Of a stretch of 64,000 nucleotides of DNA, positions 56,302 through 64,000 are shown in pieces. Position numbers and translations under genes: made by a program. Every line of letters begins with the position of its first letter. Position 1 is the stretch's first letter. The notes below the pieces were generated by a model, which worked only from the letters and a program-made list of their open reading frames with translations, was not told where the DNA came from and did not search any database. Source of the DNA: Rusavskia elegans (taxonomy: Eukaryota; Ascomycota; Lecanoromycetes; Teloschistales; Teloschistaceae); NCBI GenBank assembly GCA_011316305.1, contig SAUG01000101.1, forward strand, positions 233,749 to 297,748, written 5' to 3'.

Positions 56302-58134
56302 ATGCGCTTAGGCATAGCACAGTCATTCCTGGAATCAGTGACTACCACTGTCCCTCCTGTTCCTCACAATGATGACGCGTCAGAAACCAAGAGCCCTGAA
56401 AGTGGCTCATGCGCCTGCTGTTGTCGATGCGGGCGATCTGACAGTTGGAGGACATCCGCGATTCAAGGCCATCGCAGGGCCAGGAGCTACACCGCGCCGA
56501 GGACTGGCATTTCGGAGCTGACGGGCGTTGATTTCGAGCCTCCCAAACAGCCACCGGTAGAGGTTCCCAAGGTCTTCGCCCCTGCTGAATCGCCTTTGGA
56601 GAAATTGCCGGTCGAAGTCCTGGGTGAGTGGTGAAGAAAGCCTATGATACGCGTGCTTCCTGGCTGACGTTAGCCTAAAGATGAAATCATCGCCCAGCTC
56701 GCACTTGATAGTCCGCCTTCTGGCTATACGCCACGAAACGTGGATTTGATCAATTGTCTCTTGACATCGCGCACCGTCCATGTCGCTACCATCAATACGC
56801 TCTATAGCAACATCACGATCCCTCATTCGTCCATTTTCTCCAAATTCCTCACACGTGTCTCCGAATATCCGGGGCTTGGTACGATTGTAAAGCGACTAGA
56901 TCTATCACATTTCACCTCGGTAGGTCTTGGCCGCAGTCGGCAGGTCAACTCGGAGGTTCAGAACATGACATCGAGGACGTTGCTTAGATGCCTCGAGCTC
57001 ACCCCAGCAATTCAGGAGGTGCTGCTCCAGGAGAACTTGGACGACGACATTGACGAGAATGTACTTTGCAAGCTCTTCTTCGGCCTATCGAAATTGAAGG
57101 CCGTTGACTTTTGCGCCTCGTCTTCGAAGCCTTTTGCGGAGTCGTTCACTTCTGCTGTTACCACCCTGATCGATTCGCCAATGAATCTCGGTCTTCGACG
57201 GCTCAGTCTGCACGAATGCTTTACACTCCCTAGCTCTGTCTTCGAGACCCTTCTTCCTCGACTTCCCCACCTCACTCACCTCGATATCTCTCATACCCGA
57301 ATCACCGACAATGCGCTGGCATCCATCCCGGAATCGTCTTCTCTGTCGCACCTCAACCTGGGTCGCTGTACGCAGATCTCGGGCCGTGGTGTGGTAGACT
57401 TTCTGACCAGTCATCCTGCTACCAAGGATCTCGTGTTCCTCAACCTAGCTTGCGACATCGCGCGTTATCGCCTACTCTGGGAGGTGGATGTGGAGCGCTT
57501 ACTCCCAGCACTCCCAACCACCCTTCGATCTTTAAACCTCAACGGTGCCAAGATCCGTCGCTGGCATGTAACGCTGATCCGACCGTTGACCAAGCATCTG
57601 GAAGAACTCAGCCTGGCGTATGCGGATCTGACGGTACACGACGTCAACTCGCTCTTCCGCCCGGGCCCGTTGTCCTCGTCGCCGTCGTCGTCACCGTCCT
57701 CATCTCCGCCGTCATCCCCAGTATCGTCTCCGATAAGTGACTCCAGTGTCATCGAGGAATCGTCAGCACCCTGGGTGCAGCCAACCCTACACTACCTCGA
57801 CCTTTCCTCCATTCCTGCAATAACTCAATCGTCCCTCTTCAGCGCCTCCTGCGTCCTCTTATCTCCTACCAGCATGCCACTAGAGGTTATCGAGCTCGGT
57901 GACAAGGCGATTTCATCACTTCGTGAGTGCAGGAACACCAACAAACGACTTGGATGGGTCGTCAAGGAACTTGGGCGACGCGGCTGGTACGTGCGTGACA
58001 CCAATGCTACCGGTGGCAACCAGAGTGGTCGACGAAGCTGGAAGATGGGCGCCATGTGGTGGGGGATGAGGAAATGTCCCGTGGCGTGGGGAGAAGTGGG
58101 AGGGCTCTACGGACATTACATGTTCAAGAAATGA
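56302..58134 (+). CDS. F-box-like leucine-rich-repeat protein
   Basis: Two exons (56302-56623, 56681-58134; 57-nt intron with an AAG acceptor) give 591 residues. The joint restores an F-box-like start of the folded part: S-P-L-E-K-L-P-V-E-V-L-D-E-I-I-A-Q-L-A-L-D. Leucine-rich repeats follow (L-R-R-L-S-L-H-E-C-F-T-L-P; L-T-H-L-D-I-S-H-T-R-I-T-D; L-S-H-L-N-L-G-R-C-T-Q-I-S; L-R-S-L-N-L-N-G-A-K-I; L-E-E-L-S-L-A-Y-A-D-L). A serine/proline run (encoded near 57670-57740) interrupts the last repeats. The C-terminal signature (L-G-W-V-V-K-E-L-G-R-R-G-W-Y-V-R-D; G-A-M-W-W-G-M-R-K; G-L-Y-G-H-Y-M-F-K-K) is, as I recall, well conserved across Pezizomycotina. Such proteins are usually substrate receptors of SCF ubiquitin ligases, unproven here. 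A cysteine cluster (C-A-C-C-C-R-C-G) lies near residue 40. Confidence 0.85.
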
Positions 58135-58769
58135 CGGCTTTTCCTTTATGAATGGCGTTCTTCAAAAAGTTGTCTGTACTTTTATGCGCAAGATACCAAA
58201 GGGAAAACGGAGAAGGGAACAGGACAAAAGGGGCGAAAGCGATAGTGTTTGGCTTGTACAGTACTATCATTAGGGAAACGAAAAGCTATTATTCGCTTTA
58301 CTTTTGGTGCTTCATCTTATCTGCGCCAGACTCGGTTTCGCTTTTCGATGGAGGTATCGAGAACGGGGGCGGAACGGTTCTATCATTGACGTCACTGCCA
58401 TACGGAAACATTTTACTTTACTCATCTTATCGCAGACCAGCAGTCCTTTCTTACTTTCCAACTATTCCAACTGAACACCTCAAGTCACTCGGAAGAAGAG
58501 TTGCAAGTCAAGGGAGAGAATCATCACGGCGATATTATATCATATTATAATCACAATCACGAACGAAAGATGGGGGCTATAACGCACATTGTCTTATTCG
58601 ACGTACGTACTTTCATTGTCTTTTCCTTGTCTTTTCTTCATCTTCGGCTAGGGTGCGAGATTTGAGAGGCAAATGTGAATGGGTGGGATGTGGGAAGTCT
58701 AAAGTGGATATATTGGTGTGTTTTTATATTGATATCATTTGAATTGATTGGGTTCTGTACTGTTCTCCG

Positions 58770-58783
58770 CCCCCCCCCCCCCC
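58770..58783 (+). repeat. Homopolymer C14
   Basis: An uninterrupted run of 14 C in non-coding DNA; its exact length may be affected by sequencing error. Confidence 0.85.
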
Positions 58784-59044
58784 TTTTAGCACATCCACTT
58801 CTCCCTCATACCTCACATCCCCTTAACCAGAATGGAAATACAGAATACACAAGACATCTACCTACCGTTCCTGACTTAATTTACTCAAATAGCTCCTACC
58901 CCATCTCAGCTCCAAAGACGTTGAGGATCTCTGCACCCGAATGCTCGATCTCCGCACAAAATGCGTCCGCAAAGACACGGGAGAACCGTATATCGTTTCT
59001 GTGAGGGGGGGGGAGGAATTGTAGTATTGAGCCTGATGTTAAGG

Positions 59045-59060
59045 TATATATATATATATA
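59045..59060. repeat. Dinucleotide repeat (TA)8
   Basis: Eight TA units in the intergenic region between the leucine-rich-repeat gene and ISA1. Confidence 0.9.
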
Positions 59061-59576
59061 TTCCCCTATCATCTTTTTTTGTCTTCTTTGATAACGGCAA
59101 CCGCTTGAAAAAGCATGTGGAATCGCGTATTATTAGTCTGAATTGGCTGCTGATATCGGCGATATGCATAGGCGAAATTCAGTCATGGGTTTGTGGTTGA
59201 GTTTGCGAGCGAGGAGGATCGAAGGTTTTATGTTGAGGAGGATCCGGCGCATAGGGCTTTTGTGGAGGGGTTGGAGGGGGTGGTTGGGGGGGTTGGGGTG
59301 GTGGATTTTGAGCCGGGGGTTTGGTGATGGGGGTGGGTTTTCGGGGGTCATATCTATATTGGGGGAAGTGTTGTGGGGGGGCCATTGGGTGGTTTGAAGA
59401 GTATGATTTTTATATACCTGAACTGTACATGTATAAAGATTTGTCTCAAAACTCCAAACGCCCGTTGAATGCATTTGTGCTTCTTGCTGCCGTTACTCCT
59501 CATGCGTATGTACAAGCCCGCTTTCGCTATGCTGTTTCGTGTTGCTGGATATTCGGAGATGGTCCAGTCTACCTGG

Positions 59577-60386
59577 TTATACCATGAATGATTCACCACA
59601 ACCACATTGCTCCTCTGCAGATATCATCAGCTCTCCTCACGCGCTCAAATATGACTCGAAGAACTCACTGATGTTCGGGTTCCGGAACACAAAGCGCTGA
59701 TTCAATTTATCCTCCACCCAATCCATCTCACTCCCAATAATGCTGAACAGCGCCTTGCTGTCAATCAGAACCTTCACCCCATCCTGCTCTACCGCTTCGT
59801 CAAACATGCCCGCTTTCTCCACATATTCCAGATTGTACGCTAAGCCCGAACAGCCTCGATTCTTCACCCCTACTCGGATGAGTTTCGGATCTGGTTGAGC
59901 GAGAAGGTTGCGGAGTTGTGCTGTTGCAGCCGGTGTGACTGTCATGGCGGCTTTGCGGGCTCGCAATTTTGATTTGCGCGGTGGTGGAGGGCCGGTGACG
60001 GGTTTGCTTTTCTGGGCTTCTGATTCGGGAACACTGATGCTTTGACTTTCCTCCTGCCGGTTGGGTTGCGGCCGTATAGGCTGATCGACTATATCTGGGG
60101 GTCTTGTATCATGCACCTCCGGTTTCGTCCCGGCTATTGAGCTATCTGGAATTCCTGTATTCCGAGGTGGCGCGGGCGGAGGATGTAATGGGTAGGACTC
60201 GAAGGAGTGGGGCCGGTACGATGTTGCGGTGACAATTTTTCGGCGCGAGGTTGGGCGGAAGTGTGTACTTGAATGGAAGTTTTGAGGTGATTGGTATGAG
60301 GCGGTTCTGGAGAAGGAGGGGGCGAAGATTCTGAGGATTTGCTGGGTGGAGGCGGGCAGGGAGAGCGGGGGGCGATGGAGGGCCAT
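59577..60386 (-). CDS. ISA1: Mitochondrial iron-sulfur assembly protein Isa1
   Basis: Two exons on the minus strand (60386-59669 and a 38-nt last exon 59614-59577, 54-nt intron) give 251 residues. The A-type scaffold fold starts at about 147 (A-M-T-V-T-P-A-A-T-A-Q-L-R-N-L-L). The three ligand cysteines are present only in the spliced form: Cys179 in G-V-K-N-R-G-C-S-G-L-A-Y, and Cys243 and Cys245 in Q-C-G-C-G-E-S-F from the tiny last exon. Reading through the intron instead would give a tail without the second and third cysteines. The N-terminus is rich in Arg, Ser and hydrophobic residues without acidic residues, a good mitochondrial presequence; a long proline-rich linker follows. Isa1, with Isa2 and Iba57, makes 4Fe-4S clusters for aconitase and lipoate/biotin synthases. 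Confidence 0.95.
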
Positions 60387-60868
60387 GCTTGAGGCCGTGG
60401 AGATCGTTCGGGCAGTGAAGCTTTAGGAGAAAGACCAAGGGAACATTGTGATATGAAAAGGGATCTCTGTACAGGATATGCTCGTATTTGCAACGATTCT
60501 GTCATCGTGAACGGGTAAAGTCGGATGATGCAACGCCGAGATGAGTCAGCAACTGGTGAGCCAATCGAATCTTTATGTATATTCAGCAACGGTTTAGGGC
60601 TGGCTTTGTCAATGGTCTGGCCGAACAGTCATCTTCCAAGGTGAACAGTCAGTCTGACACTTCCAAGAATAGTCGTTGATTCGACGGCTCCTGCAAATGC
60701 TTGTCGATGCTACAATAGCTCTGAGAACCCGTAACGGAGATGCCAGAAGTCCAGGGGTTTATTCAAGGACAACCAGAAAGAATGAAAGACTGCTAGATCA
60801 ATCATCTTTGGATCTCTTATATTGTTTAAAAGTCTTGGGATCGGGCGGTACCTTGCTTTAGATCTATC
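60387..60868. other. Divergent promoter region, ISA1 and ARMH3-like gene
   Basis: 482 bases between divergent start codons; only short frames, nothing else recognised. Confidence 0.55.
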
Positions 60869-63201
60869 ATGGAGGCTTCACCCCTTACACGACAAAATCG
60901 ACCAGGCTCATTTCAGCCAAAGATTGATAATCTTTATGAGCAGCTCTTTGAGACAGTCAGATTCTTTCAGAGCTATAATTGCAGCTGTTTCTGATTGAAT
61001 CATAGCACGAGGATGCAGAGCCTGACTTCGACGATGGCTTCTGGAGAGAATTCTTCCTGCTGCGGCCAGATAAAGCCAATCTTCGAAGGCGTTTGGAACA
61101 CATCAGCGTTGATGACCTACTGCAAATACAGGTAAGACCCACGCTTCTGTTTGCTTTCGAATGAATTCAGATTGGTATCTTCTAGGGCGCCACCCAACAG
61201 CTGTTTCGACAAGCAGTGGCACGAATCAACTCCGGAAACGGGGTATCCGATGAGTCCGCCCTTGATGTATGTTGATGGTCTCTTCAGCGGCTACTTTCTT
61301 GTGACACTCACGGCTTAGACTTTGACAGTCTTCCTTAATATCATCCTTGCCAAACGTTACACCAATCCAAGCTCCGAGATCATCGCACTTCTGGCCGGAC
61401 TTGACCAAGTCGACACTTGTTTCTTGCACTTTGTCGATGCAATCGAGAACGTCATCCGCTTGGGTGGATCAGGTACGTTATGACACTCTGCGGAGAGAGG
61501 AACTCAATTAATGTCGTCAAAGCGGACCTCCGTCAGAGAGCAGTCGAAGTCGCCATAGCATTGACAGCTGGTGCGTATCAGACTAGTCTGGTCTCGTACT
61601 TCACCCATAGGGATCTATTCCCAACTTTGATGAAGGTAGGAAACTCATTGTAATTTGCATTGCATATATACTATAATCATTCTCTCGTTTTCAATCTATG
61701 CAACAGATCTCAAAAAAAAAAAAAAAAGGTAGGAAAAGCAGCGCTGATGCCAAGCAGTATATACAGAATATAGACGATCCACATCATGGGTTCAAACCGA
61801 TCCTCTTGCTTGGACTACTAGCGAACTACAACAAGTTCGAATTTCGGAACCCATACCGGTTACGATTTGAAGATTTCGTGAATGACGGAGCGATCCAAAA
61901 GATCATCCTGGGACTTGGCTCAGTCTGTTTTCACTCCAGAGATCATTATGTTGCCATCCAGGAGGACATTGAAGAAGGATGGACGCTCAGCAATACCTTG
62001 AAATACATTGGCCTGGGCGTACTGGCACCCAGTCGATCTTCGACTCCAACCAGGAATGCCCCTAGTATCGATGATTCCAAGGATCAGTTTTCCTCGCTGT
62101 TAGTACTCCTACCCCTTTTCTTCAGGATTTGGCTCAAAGAAATGCAGACCAGAAACCGACGCCTGCATCCTCCTCTCCGCTTACGACTTCACAAATGCTA
62201 ATAAACTCTTCGCCAACACCTTCATCACCCAGGTCGACCCTAACAAAAAGGAATCCCCATTCTCCGCCTTCCTCTCTCTAACATCATATATCCTCCACCA
62301 TGCCTACCGCTCTCCACGATCCACCCTCTACGGCCACCTCAATCTCATCACCCTTCGTATACTGCTCGAAGATCAGTCTCTCTGCACCAAGATATTCTCC
62401 CCTGACTTTTCCACCTCTGTCCGCCTCTGCCGACAACGGCCACCCTTTCTCCCCACAACCTCAACGTCAAGGCCTCTGGCGGCGACACTTTTCGATATAG
62501 CCATCGACACCGTCACCCACAATCTCCGCCGCCGACTGAGTGTACCGCTTTACATAGCGACTCTAAACATAATACATCGTCTCCTCTCCTACCTCCTCAT
62601 GACTCGAACACGATTCCCCTATCATTGGCCTCTGCTCTGGCAAACTCTTCTATCGCTGCTCCGATTCTTGACTACCTACGCAGATTCAGTAAAGCATGAC
62701 CCGGATCTGCCAGCCCTGATCGACACATTCTTGGCCGTTCTATCGCTCGCTGTCTGCAGCGGTGACGTTTTCCTCCCCGATACTGATGTCTACGACGATC
62801 TCTTCTATAAGGTCGTCGAAAACGGCCATCTACTCCCTCGCTTCAAATCGGCATTTTCTCATCTCTCTCGCCCTTCTACGGTCGCGCCAGCCACAATGGA
62901 TCCTCACGCCAGCACCTCCCCCACTGCTCTCATCGATACTCTCATTGGTATCAGCGATCATTTCACCTCGTTATTGGAGGAAGAGAAAGGCAAATCAAGC
63001 ACTTTCGGTAGTGGAACCAGGAACCTGAGCCCGAGGGAGGTAAGTAGGGTTATAAGAAGAGGCTATGAAAGCTTGAGAGTGCCGGAGTCGGCGGGGTTAG
63101 AGCGATGGGTGAGATGGAGAGAGGTCGATGAGAAGGGTCTAGTGAAGAAGGCTGGGAGACAAGCTGTCGAGGATGCAAGGAAATTGGTAGGAAGTAGCTA
63201 A
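60869..63201 (+). CDS. ARMH3-like (DUF1741) armadillo-helical protein
   Basis: Seven exons (60869-60955, 61006-61131, 61186-61266, 61319-61472, 61523-61635, 61758-62098, 62148-63201) give 651 residues, all in phase. The family pattern is clear: S-P-L-T-R-Q-N-R-P-G-S-F-Q-P-K-I at the start, F-W-R-E-F-F-L-L-R-P-D-K-A-N-L-R-R, L-D-T-L-T-V-F-L across intron 3, L-A-G-L-D-Q-V-D, A-Y-Q-T-S-L-V-S-Y-F-T-H-R-D-L-F-P-T-L-M-K, then I-L-L-L-G-L-L-A-N-Y-N-K-F-E-F-R-N-P-Y-R-L-R, and an all-helical C-terminal half. Human ARMH3 (C10orf76) works at the Golgi with GBF1 and PI4KB; the fungal role is inferred. Exon 6 could instead start at 61707, reading through an A15 run as lysines; I prefer 61758 because it restores M-K-Y-I-Q-N as in relatives. 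Confidence 0.88.
61712..61726 (+). repeat. Homopolymer A15 near a splice junction
   Basis: Fifteen A in a row, intronic in my preferred model of the ARMH3-like gene (intron 61636-61757) but coding for lysines if the acceptor at 61706 is used. Confidence 0.9.
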
Positions 63202-63864
63202 AGAGGTTATCTATTCAGGAACATAAGAAATAATGGGTAGGCCAATCAACGGAGGGCTCATTGGACACTAAATCTACAAGACAAATGATTGGAAACAGTA
63301 TGCAATCTCTTTATTCAATAAACAGCTACCCGATACTCAAAGAAAGACGCCGTCACCTACGCGAGTCGGATCCCGAACGTCACGAACCGTGCTCAGAATC
63401 CCTCACTTCCATCTCCATCACTATAGCATTGGAAGAAAACCCCTAAATACCTCAACAGCCCACACTCAATACAAATCGTGGACTGGCTAGCCATGCATAG
63501 CCAAACCCCAATGTCTTAAAAGTGCCAAAAAGTTAAAATTCGAGGCGGACTAGAACCAACCCACCCACAAGACATACAATCCAAGTTAATTCAAATCAAC
63601 TCAGCAACAAACAAATACCGAAGTCCAAGCAACCTCTACCTCCCATCAACAACAACAACAACAAAAATCTCCATTCATTCATGAATCCAGCCCTTCGATG
63701 GAAACCCCAGCGCAAAAGAACGACAAACAACGACAACGAACCTCCTACCCTGCCCCTGCCCCTTCCCCTTCACCTTCCCATCCTCCTGCATACTCATCTC
63801 ATACATCTATTTCGTCTCCTCCCCCACTTTCTCCACCGGCAAAAAACCGCACCATACAGCCCAG
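63202..63864. other. Region downstream of the ARMH3-like gene
   Basis: 663 bases, A/C-rich between 63560 and 63760, with a short frame from ATG 63698 reading a Pro/Ser-rich stretch (M-E-T-P-A-Q-K-N-D-K-Q-R) that stops near 63870. It might be the 5' part of a gene cut by the window edge but has no domain. Confidence 0.4.
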
Positions 63865-64000
63865 ATGGTGAAGCTGCACCATCAGTCTAGAGAGCGTCGG
63901 CGGTATCATAAGGCGTATGGGAACAGAGAGAAGATAGAGAGGGAGAGAGAGGATATACGGGCGGAATTAAGGGGATTGAGGGGATTTTGGTGGGGGGGAG
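63865..64000 (+). CDS. Possible 5' end of a gene running off the window
   Basis: From the ATG at 63865 a frame stays open to the window edge and encodes M-V-K-L-H-H-Q-S-R-E-R-R-R-Y-H-K-A-Y-G-N followed by a charged Glu/Arg/Lys helix-like stretch and G-F-W-W-G-G. The purine-rich DNA (GAGAGA runs) can by itself create such a charged frame, so the call is weak. It overlaps, in another phase, the end of the frame that starts at 63698. Confidence 0.25.
   Translation, partial: MVKLHHQSRERRRYHKAYGNREKIEREREDIRAELRGLRGFWWGG

Larger units (their letters stand above)
58135..59576. other. Convergent 3' intergenic region with simple repeats
   Basis: 1.4 kb between the 3' ends of the leucine-rich-repeat gene (+) and ISA1 (-). 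It holds a TGACGTCA palindrome at 58387-58394, a C14 run at 58770-58783, a (TA)8 tract at 59045-59060 and a G-rich stretch around 59265-59385. No gene is supported. Confidence 0.55.

Noticed and set aside
61707..62201. ARMH3-like exon starting with a lysine run from the A15 tract
   Set aside because: Possible, but the later acceptor at 61757 restores the family pattern; kept only as an alternative.

Overview
The window is fungal nuclear DNA, most likely from a filamentous ascomycete (Pezizomycotina, perhaps a Dothideomycete). The reasons are short GT-AG introns (mostly 45-65 nt) with CTAAC/CTGAC-like branch sites, a HET-domain gene, a velvet regulator, a DUF7730/F-box-like gene, a secreted cysteine-containing protein, and many conserved Pezizomycotina housekeeping genes. 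Gene models were built by hand by joining reading frames across introns; each predicted joint was checked for splice sites, phase and, where the family is known, conserved residues. No database was searched.

Layout. 1-2580: no convincing gene. 2581-10277: F-box-like protein (+), OB-fold-like orphan (-), coiled-coil orphan (-), AIM32-like thioredoxin/ferredoxin protein (+), DLT1 (-). 10278-16225: accessory-looking, gene-poor block with a single-exon HET gene, a diverged tandem repeat and a small secreted protein. 16226-33303: dense housekeeping block with V-ATPase subunit a (VPH1), glycerol-3-phosphate acyltransferase (GPT2/SCT1 type), a GBD/FH3 protein without formin catalytic domains (-), an Nramp metal transporter, ESCRT-III VPS60 and a SAPS-family Sit4/PP6 partner. 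33482-34253: weakly supported acidic-tailed protein. 34254-39229: about 5 kb with no supportable gene. 39230-45284: a VosA-type velvet regulator and a 1227-residue orphan with a C-terminal membrane segment. 45842-48445: beta-carbonic anhydrase (-) and a decayed cysteine-rich membrane-protein gene (-). 49486-63201: EAF3/MRG15-type chromodomain protein, an 815-residue basic orphan, an F-box-like leucine-rich-repeat protein, ISA1 (-) and an ARMH3-like (DUF1741) protein. The right edge may cut a further gene.

The genes do not form one pathway or a biosynthetic cluster. Several serve endomembrane and organelle biology: VPH1 acidifies vacuoles, VPS60 acts on endosomes, the Nramp transporter moves metals, GPT2 starts glycerolipid synthesis, ISA1 matures mitochondrial Fe-S proteins, and AIM32 is a mitochondrial redox protein. 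This looks like ordinary conserved gene order rather than a functional unit.

The most interesting points are a GC-AG intron and a tandem-duplicated, frameshifted C-terminus in the velvet gene; a GBD/FH3-only formin-like protein; a cysteine-rich surface-protein gene with stops and a frameshift; tiny exons (13 nt in the carbonic anhydrase, 38 nt in ISA1) that simple ORF calling misses; and the HET/secreted-protein/repeat block. I found no tRNA, rRNA, CRISPR array or intact transposon, and no convincing new multi-gene system.
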